Part shown: in pieces, positions 16,796 through 24,262 of the stretch
How the letters are laid out: every line of letters begins with the position of its first letter
Position numbering within the stretch: position 1 is the first letter of the stretch
Assembly: GCA_964558465.1 (NCBI GenBank)
Contig: CAZLEF010000050.1
Coordinates: 1 to 50,610 of the forward strand
Length of the DNA stretch: 50,610 nucleotides
Direction of reading: 5' to 3'
Source: JACJYC01 sp964558465
GTDB taxonomy: Bacteria > Bacteroidota > Bacteroidia > Chitinophagales > Saprospiraceae
Notes under the pieces: generated by a model
The model's database searches: none
What the model was told of the DNA's origin: nothing
Seen by the model: the letters and a program-made list of their open reading frames with translations, nothing else
Position numbers and translations under genes: made by a program

Positions 16796-17455
16796 ATGAA
16801 AGCGATCACCGTCACCTTCGTCATCACCGTAAACCTGTTTGTGGCAAGCCTTTTGTTGTCCGGCTGTTTTAAGGACAAAAACGGCAATACCAAAATGCTT
16901 ACCCCCATGCCCGGGCCAATTCCTGAAGAGATCACCGCCGAAATGCAGGTCAAACGAGGAGAATACCTGGTCAACTCCGTGGGCTGCGACGACTGCCATA
17001 CCCCCAAGATCTTCAAACCCAATGGAGAAATGGAGCTTGATTTCAGTCGCAGGCTCTCCGGCCATCCGGCAGATGAAGCATTGCCGGAAATTGTAGACAA
17101 GAGCATTCTGAAGGATTACATGGTATTCACCCCATCCTTTACTTCCGGCGCGGGCCCATGGGGTACCAGCTTTTCCGCCAACCTGACCCCCGATCAGACG
17201 GGTATCGGCAATTGGACCGAGGAGAACTTCCTCAAAGCGATCAAGGAAGGCAAGCTGAAGGGACTGGACGGCAGCCGCCCCCTGTTGCCGCCGATGCCCT
17301 GGTTCGTCTACAAAAATATGACGGACGAAGACCTGAAAGCGATCTTCGCCTACCTGAAGTCCTTGCCACCCGTGAAAAATATCGTACCTGCACCGCTTCC
17401 GCCGGCCTTAGAGGCGCCTTTGACTTCATTAACCCATGATCCTTCAAAACAATAA
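16796..17455 (+). CDS. Mono-heme cytochrome c lipoprotein
   Basis: This is a 219-residue protein. The lipoprotein signal ends LLLSGC (Cys24). One heme c motif CDDCH occupies residues 64-68. PPMPWF near residue 163 is the likely source of the distal Met ligand, followed by MTDEDLKAIFAYLKSLPP, the usual C-terminal cytochrome helix. It is presumably anchored in the outer or inner membrane facing the periplasm and carries electrons; donor and acceptor are unknown. Only one CXXCH is present, so diheme annotations would be wrong. A 29-residue membrane peptide gene follows after 5 bases. Two copies of a candidate regulator-binding motif lie upstream. Confidence 0.88.
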   Translation: MKAITVTFVITVNLFVASLLLSGCFKDKNGNTKMLTPMPGPIPEEITAEMQVKRGEYLVNSVGCDDCHTPKIFKPNGEMELDFSRRLSGHPADEALPEIVDKSILKDYMVFTPSFTSGAGPWGTSFSANLTPDQTGIGNWTEENFLKAIKEGKLKGLDGSRPLLPPMPWFVYKNMTDEDLKAIFAYLKSLPPVKNIVPAPLPPALEAPLTSLTHDPSKQ

Positions 17456-17460
17456 GACCA

Positions 17461-17550
17461 ATGAAAGAATATCGAATCGTCCTGGCATTAGCCTGGACCG
17501 GCGTTGTCGGAGCAGTCCTGACCTTGTTCCTGACCCTGCTGCCCGGTTGA
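17461..17550 (+). CDS. 29-residue single-span membrane peptide
   Basis: ATG at 17461 opens 29 codons ending TGA. The product has a short charged start (MKEYR) and one continuous hydrophobic helix (IVLALAWTGVVGAVLTLFLTLLPG). It starts 5 bases after the cytochrome stop, in the same direction, with an A-rich junction (AATAAGACCA). The peptide resembles the tiny membrane subunits that accompany respiratory complexes, but no family is recognised. A chance frame is possible. The tight spacing and clean transmembrane pattern argue for a real gene. Confidence 0.5.
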   Translation: MKEYRIVLALAWTGVVGAVLTLFLTLLPG

Positions 17551-17694
17551 AACGGGCCGCCATCAAAAATCCGGTCACACACTGTATTTTTTACTGCAGG
17601 ATGCAGTCCTGCGACCAAATGAAAACAATCACTTGAAGTTCTTTTTTGTTGGTTTTTGCTAATGATTTATTTGGCGAAAATCTGAATATTAACC

Positions 17695-17722
17695 AATGGC
17701 CGGCGGAATTTCCCCGGCCATT
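17695..17722 (+). terminator. Hairpin, probable terminator
   Basis: AATGGCCGG (17695-17703) and CCGGCCATT (17714-17722) form a perfect 9-bp stem with a 10-base loop, followed by a moderately T-rich CTTATTTC. It fits a terminator for the cytochrome/peptide operon upstream of fdhD. Confidence 0.5.
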
Positions 17723-17809
17723 CTTATTTCTGCCTCCATGAACCTGCCCGAATGAACAGAAACAACTGCGAACGACCGTAAACAAAGGGAAACGAATCCC
17801 CAATTTCCC

Positions 17810-17817
17810 TACCTTTA
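17810..17817 (+). promoter_or_regulatory. Probable -7 box upstream of fdhD
   Basis: TACCTTTA matches TAnnTTTG at five of six defined positions. It lies 20 bases before the TTG start of fdhD. Confidence 0.35.
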
Positions 17818-17837
17818 CACTGAAAAGCTGTCCGACG

Positions 17838-18704
17838 TTGAAAAAGACGGTTCATAAAGGTCTCCAATCCGTCCGGATCACCCGGTACCGGGATGGCGCG
17901 CTCTCCGGCGCTGCCGATCAGCTTGCTGTGGAAGAACCCCTGGAGATCCGGATCGTTTTCGGCCCTGCAGACGCCCGCCAAAGGCAAAACCTGGCCGTCA
18001 CCATGCGTACGCCTGGCGAGGACGAAGACCTGGCGCTGGGTTTTTTGTTCACCGAAGCCCTGATCGGTCATTTCAACCAGGTGCAGGAAATCCGCCGTGT
18101 GGAGAACCGGCTGGCGCCCGAATCGGCGGACAACATCATCGAGGTGACGCTCCGGCCCGGGGTGTTATTCGACCCCGCCCGCCTGAGCCGCCACTTTTAT
18201 ACCGCTTCCAGTTGCGGAGTTTGCGGAAAGGCTTCCCTTGAAATGGTCCGGATGGTGAGTTGTTATTTCCCGAAACCCGGAAAACCCGGGGTCAGCCCGG
18301 AGGTCCTGGTGAAATTACCGGAAACACTCCGGAAAAACCAATCGCTCTTTTCAGATACGGGCGGCATTCATGCAGCTGGTTTATTCACCTCGTACGGGGA
18401 TCTGATCCTGTCCAGGGAAGATGTTGGCCGGCACAATGCCTTAGACAAACTGATCGGCGCAGCCCTGCGGGAAAACCGCATGCCGCTTCGCGATCATATT
18501 CTGATCCTCAGCGGCCGCGTGGGGTTCGAACTGGTGCAAAAAGCAGCTATGGCGGGTGTGCCCATCATGGCGGCAGTCGGGGCCCCTTCTTCGCTGGCCG
18601 TCGGCCTGGCCGCAGCGGAAGGCATGACCCTGGCCGGGTTTTTACGTGACGGGCGCTTTAACGTTTACAGTCATCCGGAAAGAATCGAAAACATAAGAAC
18701 ATGA
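17838..18704 (+). CDS. fdhD: Formate dehydrogenase accessory sulfurtransferase FdhD
   Basis: This 288-residue protein is FdhD-like along its length. The catalytic cysteine motif is CGVCGK (residues 126-131), which accepts sulfur from a cysteine desulfurase and passes it to the molybdenum bis-PGD cofactor of formate dehydrogenase. Other family blocks are RTPGEDEDLALGFLFTE, SDTGGIHAAGLF, EDVGRHNALDKLIG, and SGRVGFELVQKAAMAGVPIMAAVGAPSSLA split around residues 225-256. The start is a TTG with no competing ATG near the expected N-terminus, placing it just after the promoter box at 17810. It overlaps the next gene by 4 bases. The likely client is the formate dehydrogenase alpha subunit encoded at 21411-24158. 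Confidence 0.93.
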   Translation: MKKTVHKGLQSVRITRYRDGALSGAADQLAVEEPLEIRIVFGPADARQRQNLAVTMRTPGEDEDLALGFLFTEALIGHFNQVQEIRRVENRLAPESADNIIEVTLRPGVLFDPARLSRHFYTASSCGVCGKASLEMVRMVSCYFPKPGKPGVSPEVLVKLPETLRKNQSLFSDTGGIHAAGLFTSYGDLILSREDVGRHNALDKLIGAALRENRMPLRDHILILSGRVGFELVQKAAMAGVPIMAAVGAPSSLAVGLAAAEGMTLAGFLRDGRFNVYSHPERIENIRT

Positions 18705-19084
18705 AACTGAGGTGTGCACACAACAGTATCCGGCTCCGGCTGAGAAAATCAGAACTGGAGCAACTCAACCAGGGCCTGACCGTCGAAGAATCCATCACTT
18801 TCCCGGGGGGGCAAACCCTGGTTTTTCAACTTTCCACCGACCCCGGGGTTTCCGGGATGGAAGCCGCTTTTGGCGACGCTGTGATCGCGCTGAAATTGCC
18901 GGTCGAACTGGCGCAAAACTGGTTTCGAACCGAACAGGTGGGCGTGGAAACTTTTTTGCCCTTGCAAAACGGAGAGCAACTTGAACTCCTGGTGGAAAAG
19001 GACTTTCCCTGCAAGGACCAGCCTGATGAGGACAATAGCGACCTTTTTGTCGAACTGGCCCAAAAAACACCGGATAAATGTTAA
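18701..19084 (+). CDS. DUF7009-like protein linked to FdhD
   Basis: This is a 127-residue protein. The N-terminus MKLRCAHNSIRLRLRKSELEQL and the C-terminal EDNSD stretch resemble a small uncharacterised family (I believe DUF7009) found beside fdhD and moaA in Bacteroidota. Two cysteines near the C-terminus (CKDQ and the terminal Cys) are the only notable side chains. There is no signal peptide, so it is cytoplasmic. It overlaps fdhD by 4 bases (ATGA), a strong sign of coupled expression. A role in formate dehydrogenase or molybdopterin maturation is inferred only from location. Confidence 0.75.
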   Translation: MKLRCAHNSIRLRLRKSELEQLNQGLTVEESITFPGGQTLVFQLSTDPGVSGMEAAFGDAVIALKLPVELAQNWFRTEQVGVETFLPLQNGEQLELLVEKDFPCKDQPDEDNSDLFVELAQKTPDKC

Positions 19085-19161
19085 GGGACTTGCTGAAAAA
19101 TAGTGGAGACCGATCAAAGACCCGGACTCATCCCAAATGCCAGATTATTTGTTAATTGTGT

Positions 19162-19216
19162 AAAAGGCGGTTGACCGGGTTCGACCGTTATAAAGTTAAC
19201 CATCAAAAAGGCGGTT
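19162..19216 (+). promoter_or_regulatory. Direct repeat AAAAGGCGGTT upstream of moaA
   Basis: Identical 11-mers at 19162-19172 and 19206-19216, 44 bases apart, lie in the 210-base gap before moaA. The spacing is near four helical turns. This could be a paired regulator site. No known molybdate or cofactor regulator motif is recognised. Confidence 0.35.
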
Positions 19217-19294
19217 TTAAAGTGGGAGCATGCGACCGGCGGATCATTTTGATCCCGACCCGGACCAATAACCTGGAACTGCCGAATTAAAAAA

Positions 19295-20287
19295 ATGTCC
19301 TTAACCGATAACCATGGCCGCCTGGTCAATTACCTCAGGCTGGCGGTGACCGACCGCTGCAACCTTCGCTGCTTTTATTGCATGCCTGAGGAAGGGATCA
19401 AATACGCCCACAAGGATGATCTGTTGAGTTATGAGGAAATGTTGCGACTGGCGCGGTTGCTGGCCGGATTGGGCATCCATAAGGTCAGGATCACCGGCGG
19501 CGAGCCTTTTGTACGCCGCGACATGATGGATTTTATCCGCGCTTTGAGCCGGGTCGAAGGCATAAAACAGATCAATATCACCACCAACGGGACGTTGACC
19601 GCCCCGTTGATCCCGGAATTGAAACAGTTGGGCGTCCGGTCGGTCAACCTCAGTCTGGACACCCTCGACCGGCAGCGGTTCTTCGAGATCACCCGCCGGG
19701 ATGAATACGACAAGGTAATCCAGACGCTGGACGCTTTGCTGGAATACGGCATTTCCACCAAGATCAACGCTGTGGTCATGGAGGGTAAAAACATCGGCGA
19801 TATACTCCCCATGGTGGAAATGACCCGGGAAAAAGCCGTGGATATGCGGTTTATTGAAGAAATGCCCTTTAACGGCGAAGGCAGCCACTATCCCCAACTG
19901 ACCTGGGATCACAAAGCGATCCTCAACCTGATCAAAACCCATTTCCCAACGATCGAAAAAATTCCTGATCCGCCGTTTTCCACGTCCTACAACTACCGCA
20001 TCCCCGGCTTTAAGGGCAGCATTGGGATCATTGCCGCATACAGCCGCACCTTCTGCGGCACCTGCAACCGCATCCGGGTGACGCCGCAGGGCCTGCTCAA
20101 AACCTGCCTGTACGACGACGGCATCTTCAACTTCCGCGACCTGATGCGCGCAGGCGCCACCGACGACCAGTTGCGGGAAACCCTCCTGAATGCGGTCGGC
20201 GCCCGGGCCAAAGACGGCTGGGAAGCCGAACGCAACCGGAATTTTGGACTGCCGGTGTCGGAGTCGATGTCTACGATTGGGGGGTGA
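19295..20287 (+). CDS. moaA: GTP 3',8-cyclase MoaA
   Basis: This is a 330-residue radical SAM enzyme. The SAM cluster cysteines are Cys22, Cys26 and Cys29 (CNLRCFYC). The second, substrate-binding cluster is seen in FCGTCNRIR and TCLYDDG near residues 250-275. The C-terminus ends in the Gly-Gly pair (STIGG) needed for catalysis in MoaA. It converts GTP to 3',8-cyclo-GTP in the first step of molybdopterin synthesis, in the cytoplasm. The usual ITGGEPFVRRD and NITTNGTL blocks are intact. It follows fdhD and the DUF7009-like gene on the same strand. MoaC and MoaE are not in the window. A 24-bp tandem repeat begins one base after the stop. Confidence 0.95.
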   Translation: MSLTDNHGRLVNYLRLAVTDRCNLRCFYCMPEEGIKYAHKDDLLSYEEMLRLARLLAGLGIHKVRITGGEPFVRRDMMDFIRALSRVEGIKQINITTNGTLTAPLIPELKQLGVRSVNLSLDTLDRQRFFEITRRDEYDKVIQTLDALLEYGISTKINAVVMEGKNIGDILPMVEMTREKAVDMRFIEEMPFNGEGSHYPQLTWDHKAILNLIKTHFPTIEKIPDPPFSTSYNYRIPGFKGSIGIIAAYSRTFCGTCNRIRVTPQGLLKTCLYDDGIFNFRDLMRAGATDDQLRETLLNAVGARAKDGWEAERNRNFGLPVSESMSTIGG

Positions 20288-20288
20288 C

Positions 20289-20351
20289 TTCGGCTTCGCT
20301 CAGTCACCTGGTTTCGGCTTCGCTCAGTCACCTGGTTTCGGCTTCGCTCAG
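20289..20351. repeat. 24-bp tandem repeat after moaA
   Basis: The 24-base unit begins TTCGGCTTCGCTCAG and ends TCACCTGGT. It starts at 20289, 20313 and 20337, about 2.6 copies with no visible differences. It is located between the convergent moaA and GH18 genes. The unit is longer than in the other arrays and has no spacers, so it is not CRISPR. Confidence 0.7.
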
Positions 20352-20366
20352 CATGAAAGGGACAGA

Positions 20367-21335
20367 CTATTTTTGAATAGCATCGTTGATCACCTTTAAA
20401 AGCGATAATTCCCCTTGGGCATCCCCCAGCAACTGCCAGATCATCACCCCGCCCGCCTTTTGCCGGGCAGCAAACTCCACTTTCCGGCGGATAGTGGGTA
20501 TACCGTTGTAATAAATGGCGCCACCTTCGGGGAGGGTAATTTCGTCGTTGTTTTCTGCACCGGCGTAAGTTGTTGTAATAGCGCTGTATGACATACCTCC
20601 CGGGGCCCCGGCGCCAAAACCATAACCATAGAAAGGCAGGCCGATCAACAATTTTTCAGCGGGTATGCCCCGGGTTTTGTGAAAATACCTGAAATCATTG
20701 ACGACCATTGAATAGGGGGAGTGGGGCCCGGGTTTGGACAGGTTCCAGGGGCCGGTTTTGTCGTACGACATGATGTTGATGAAGTCGTACAATTGCAGGG
20801 TGGAATCGCCGAGTTTATTGGAATTCCAACTGGCGAGGGCCGCAGTCATCCGGATGCTGGCAGGTTTCAGCGCGGCGGAAAGCTCGCTGACAAACGGCGC
20901 ATAATCCGCATTGATGAGGTCGTTCTCAATGTCTACGTCTACCCCGTCGAAGCGGTATTTTTCGGCGAAGGCACGGATGGCCGTGATCAGGCCGGCGCGT
21001 TTTTCCGCAGTCATCAGGCTTCCGAGGTATGGAGGCGGGTCGCCGCCGCCGATGGACATAAAAACCCTCACCCCATGGCTGTGCGCTTTTTCAACAACGG
21101 TGTGCAGCCCCTCATATTCCACAAAACTGCCCGTTGAGTCCGGGTTGATGAACGCCAGGTTCAGGTCTGTGATCCGGGTAAAATCAACCCCGGCCATATC
21201 CTGCGCCCAATTGCCGCGGCTGAACAGGTAACCGAGCACCCGGAGGTTGTCGCCCGCGTCCCCCGGCGGCTGGATCTTTTTGCTGCAGGAAAGGGAGAGA
21301 AGGCAGAGGAGCAGGAGGAAGTGGTGTTTTTGCAT
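20367..21335 (-). CDS. GH18 family glycosidase lipoprotein (chitinase-like)
   Basis: With the ATG at 21335 the protein has 322 residues and a lipoprotein signal (LLCLLSLSC, lipid Cys17). A longer in-frame start at 21383 would translate the repeat array and is rejected. The GH18 active site DGVDVDIE is complete, with catalytic Glu137, and the substrate-assisted motif FMSIGGGD is present at 92-99. Family members hydrolyse chitin or related N-acetylglucosamine glycans; some are peptidoglycan or host-glycan endo-glycosidases, and this sequence does not separate these. Cell-surface or periplasmic attachment is likely. It is tail-to-tail with moaA and precedes no obvious partner. Confidence 0.88.
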   Translation of the reverse strand: MQKHHFLLLLCLLSLSCSKKIQPPGDAGDNLRVLGYLFSRGNWAQDMAGVDFTRITDLNLAFINPDSTGSFVEYEGLHTVVEKAHSHGVRVFMSIGGGDPPPYLGSLMTAEKRAGLITAIRAFAEKYRFDGVDVDIENDLINADYAPFVSELSAALKPASIRMTAALASWNSNKLGDSTLQLYDFINIMSYDKTGPWNLSKPGPHSPYSMVVNDFRYFHKTRGIPAEKLLIGLPFYGYGFGAGAPGGMSYSAITTTYAGAENNDEITLPEGGAIYYNGIPTIRRKVEFAARQKAGGVMIWQLLGDAQGELSLLKVINDAIQK

Positions 21336-21359
21336 GGCGGTTGATTTTTTATACGTAAA

Positions 21360-21425
21360 CATCAAGCATCCAGCATCAAGCATCCAGCATCAAGTATCCA
21401 GCATCCAGCATCAAGCATCCAGTAT
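21360..21425. repeat. Heptamer array CATCAAG/CATCCAG overlapping the fdhA stop
   Basis: About nine degenerate heptamers alternate CATCAAG, CATCCAG and CAAGTATC-type words. The array includes the stop codon and last codons of the formate dehydrogenase alpha gene (stop at 21411). The reverse complement, GGATGCTTGATG, resembles the array after glgC at 50114. Confidence 0.7.
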
Positions 21426-24158
21426 CTTTTCAATCCGCACCATCACCACCTTATACTCCGGGCAATTGGCCTCGCTGTCGTGCACATCGGAGGTGATGTT
21501 GTTCACCATCAGTTCGGGGAAGTGGAAGGTCGTGCTCAGGATGCCGGGTTTCACCTCGTCGGTGATATGCGCTTTGCTCGGCACTTCGCCGCGCGGGGAG
21601 ATCAGCCGCACCATATCGCCCTCCCGGATGCCGTTTTTCCGGGCGTCTTCCGGGTTGATGAGCAGCAGGTCTTCGGTGACGATCTGCACGTTGCGGGTGC
21701 GGCGGGTCATGGTGCCGCTGTTGTAGTGTTCGAGCACCCGGTTGGTGGTGATGATGTACGGGTATTCGCCGATATGATCGAGTTCGGGCGTCTCCACAAA
21801 ATCGCGGAAGACAAACCGCCCTTTGCCCCTTTTGAAGGTATCGGTGTGCAGGATCTTGGTATCCTTTCCGTCGGGGGCGACGGGCCACTGTTTGCCTTGT
21901 TCGCCGAGTTCTTCCCAGCGTACGCCTGCGAAGAAAGGCACGATCTCCGAAATTTCCTCCAGCATGCCTTTGGCGGTATAGGGTCGTTGCGGGTAGCCGA
22001 ACCGGTTCATGACCTCCACCAGGATCTGGCCGTCGGGTTTGCATTCGCCGATGGGTTCCACCACCCGGTTGACCCGCTGGATGCGGCGCTCGCCGTTGGT
22101 GAAAGTGCCTTCTTTTTCCAGGAAGGAAGCGCCGGGTAAAATCACGTCGGCGTATTTCGAGGTTTCGGTCATGAACAATTCCTGCACCACCAGGAAGTCG
22201 AGGGCTTTCAGGGCTTTGATCACTTTTTGGGAGTTGGGGTCAGACTGAACCACGTCCTCGCCGATGATCCACAAGGCCTTAAGCCGGCCTTCCAGGGCGG
22301 AGTCGTACATCTCGGGGATGGTATAACCCACCTTGCCGGAAACGGGCCTGCCGTAGAAATCGGAAAATTTTTGCACAATCTCGGGGTTGGTGACATCAAA
22401 GTAACCTGCTCCCTGGTAGGGTTGCACCCCCATATCGGCCATACCCTGCACGTTGTTCTGCCCGCGCAGGGGGTTCACGCCGCAACCGGGTTTGCCCACA
22501 TTGCCGGTGATCATGGCCAGGTCGGCGATCAGCATCACGGCATAAGTGCCCTGGTAATGTTCCGTAACGCCCAACCCGTGGAAGGACATGGCCAACGGCG
22601 CCTTGGCATAAGCGACGGCCGCTTCGCGCACCTGTTCGCGGGGCACGCCGGAAATGGATTCCAGTTCGTCGATATCGAGGTTCAGGATATTCCTCCGGAA
22701 TTCTTCATATCCTTCTGTTCGGCCGGCAATAAAATCAGAATCTTCCAGGCCTTCCTGCATGATATAATACATCATCATGTTGAGCACGGCCACATTGGTT
22801 CCCGGCCTCAACTGCAGGTGGAAATCGGCGTAACGGGCGATTTCGGTCCTGCGCGGGTCCAGCACGATCAGGGTTTTGCCCTTCATGGCCTGTTGCCTGA
22901 TCTTTGCGCCGGTGACGGGGTGGGCTTCGGTCGGGTTGGCGCCGATGATGAGCATACAGTCCGTATGTTTCAGGTCGGCGATAGAATTGGTGGCCGCTCC
23001 GGTACCGAATGTTCGCTGCATGCCGATGGCCGTCGGCGAATGGCAAACCCGGGCGCAACCGTCGATATTGTTGGTGCCGATCACCGCCCGGATAAACTTC
23101 TGCATGAGGTAATTCTCCTCGTTGGTGCAGCGGGCGGAAGAAATGCCGGCGATAAAATCGGGACCATTTTCATCGCGGATCCCCGACAGCTTTTCAAAGA
23201 TATAGTCGTACGCTTCTTCCCAGGTGGCTTGTTCAAATTGCCCGTTGCGTTTGATCAGCGGATGCCGCAGCCGGTCGGGGTGTTTGTAGAAAGCAAAGGC
23301 ATACCGTCCTTTCAGGCAGGTATGGCCGGCGTTGACTTCCGCGTCGTAGGGCGCCTGGATGCTCATCACCTTGTCAGCGGTCACTTTTACCGCCAGATTG
23401 CAACCTACGCCGCAGTAGGTGCAAACGGTGCGCACTTCTTTTTGCGCGGATATGGACTTCGACTGGTAAACGTCGGAAATAGCCGATGTCGGGCAAGCCT
23501 GGGCGCAGGCGCCGCAGGACACGCAGTCCGAGCTGAAGAACGACTCGTTCATGCCTTTGATGATCGCGCTGTCGAAGCCGCGGTTGGCGACGCTGAGCAC
23601 GAGTTGACCCTGGACCTCGTCGCAGGCGCGGACACAGCGGTAACACATGATACATTTCGACAGGTCGGAGGTCATGTATGGGTGGCTCAGGTCCTTTTGG
23701 CGGTCGAGGTGGTTTTTGCCTTGAGGGTATCGCACCTTGCGGATGCCCACCTGCGCCGCCACGTCCTGCAACTGGCAATTGCCGTTGACCTCGCAGGTCA
23801 GGCAGTCGAGCGGATGGTCGGTGAGCACCAGTTCGATGATGTTTCGCCGCAGTTTCTGGACGCTTTCCGAATCCGGATAGATGGTCATACCCTCCTCGAT
23901 AGGGGTATGACAGGAGGCGACTGTTTTAATGCCGCCGTTTCCGGTGCGGGCGATATCCACGCTGCAGACCCGGCATGCGCCGAAGGGTTCCAGGTTGGGC
24001 GCATCGCAGAGGGTGGGCACGCAGTTCTGGCCCAGGTGGCGTTTGAGGAAAGCCAGGACGGTTTCGCCGGTCCGCATTTCGTATGCATGGCCGTTGATGA
24101 AGGCGGTTTTGGCGGCGAGGGCCTGATTTTTCTCTTTTACTGGAATATCGGCGATCAT
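21411..24158 (-). CDS. NAD-linked formate dehydrogenase, molybdopterin alpha subunit
   Basis: This 915-residue protein is the FdsA/FdhF type. The N-terminal 2Fe-2S domain has FGACRVCSVD (about residues 58-68) and HPLDCLTCEVNGNCQL. Two 4Fe-4S ferredoxin motifs follow: CIMCYRCVRACDE and CVSCGACAQACPT (about 190-255). The molybdopterin domain starts with YCGVGCNLAVKV. Active-site Cys is present in GCARVCHSPTAIG, so this is a cysteine rather than selenocysteine enzyme. The C-terminal dinucleotide-binding domain begins near ITTNRVLEHYNSGTMTRRT. The enzyme oxidises formate to CO2 and passes electrons through the iron-sulfur chain to the FMN/NAD subunit encoded upstream. The last residues (ILDA) and stop are repeat-encoded. 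FdhD (17838) is the likely cofactor chaperone. Confidence 0.93.
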   Translation of the reverse strand: MIADIPVKEKNQALAAKTAFINGHAYEMRTGETVLAFLKRHLGQNCVPTLCDAPNLEPFGACRVCSVDIARTGNGGIKTVASCHTPIEEGMTIYPDSESVQKLRRNIIELVLTDHPLDCLTCEVNGNCQLQDVAAQVGIRKVRYPQGKNHLDRQKDLSHPYMTSDLSKCIMCYRCVRACDEVQGQLVLSVANRGFDSAIIKGMNESFFSSDCVSCGACAQACPTSAISDVYQSKSISAQKEVRTVCTYCGVGCNLAVKVTADKVMSIQAPYDAEVNAGHTCLKGRYAFAFYKHPDRLRHPLIKRNGQFEQATWEEAYDYIFEKLSGIRDENGPDFIAGISSARCTNEENYLMQKFIRAVIGTNNIDGCARVCHSPTAIGMQRTFGTGAATNSIADLKHTDCMLIIGANPTEAHPVTGAKIRQQAMKGKTLIVLDPRRTEIARYADFHLQLRPGTNVAVLNMMMYYIMQEGLEDSDFIAGRTEGYEEFRRNILNLDIDELESISGVPREQVREAAVAYAKAPLAMSFHGLGVTEHYQGTYAVMLIADLAMITGNVGKPGCGVNPLRGQNNVQGMADMGVQPYQGAGYFDVTNPEIVQKFSDFYGRPVSGKVGYTIPEMYDSALEGRLKALWIIGEDVVQSDPNSQKVIKALKALDFLVVQELFMTETSKYADVILPGASFLEKEGTFTNGERRIQRVNRVVEPIGECKPDGQILVEVMNRFGYPQRPYTAKGMLEEISEIVPFFAGVRWEELGEQGKQWPVAPDGKDTKILHTDTFKRGKGRFVFRDFVETPELDHIGEYPYIITTNRVLEHYNSGTMTRRTRNVQIVTEDLLLINPEDARKNGIREGDMVRLISPRGEVPSKAHITDEVKPGILSTTFHFPELMVNNITSDVHDSEANCPEYKVVMVRIEKILDA

Positions 24159-24172
24159 AGTTGTTTTTTTTT

Positions 24173-24260
24173 TGTTGATCTGTTGATCTGTTGATCTGTT
24201 GATTCGAAGGCTTCCGTCTCAAATCAACAAATCAACAAATCAACAAATCAACAAATCAAC
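24173..24260 (-). repeat. Intercistronic octamer hairpin between fdhB- and fdhA-like genes
   Basis: Three GTTGATCT octamers plus GTTGATT (24173-24207) face five AAATCAAC octamers (24221-24260). The arms are reverse complements except for a recurrent C/A position, giving a possible stem of about 32 bp. In the leftward transcript the hairpin lies between the beta-subunit stop and the alpha-subunit start, and is followed by an A-run. It could affect relative expression or mRNA stability of the two subunits. Confidence 0.7.
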
Positions 24261-24262
24261 AT

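Noticed and set aside
19085..19294. Molybdenum cofactor riboswitch upstream of moaA
   Set aside because: I could not identify the conserved Moco-motif stems. Only an 11-base direct repeat stands out.
20289..20351. Possible CRISPR array
   Set aside because: The 24-base units are directly adjacent with no unique spacers, and no cas genes are in the window.
21411..24158. Selenocysteine formate dehydrogenase
   Set aside because: The active-site position in GCARVCHSP is an ordinary Cys codon and no in-frame UGA occurs.
22227..24194. 655-codon open frame antisense to the formate dehydrogenase alpha gene
   Set aside because: It mirrors the real gene with its iron-sulfur and molybdopterin motifs. 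The composition is His/Gly/Val-rich, typical of an antisense shadow.
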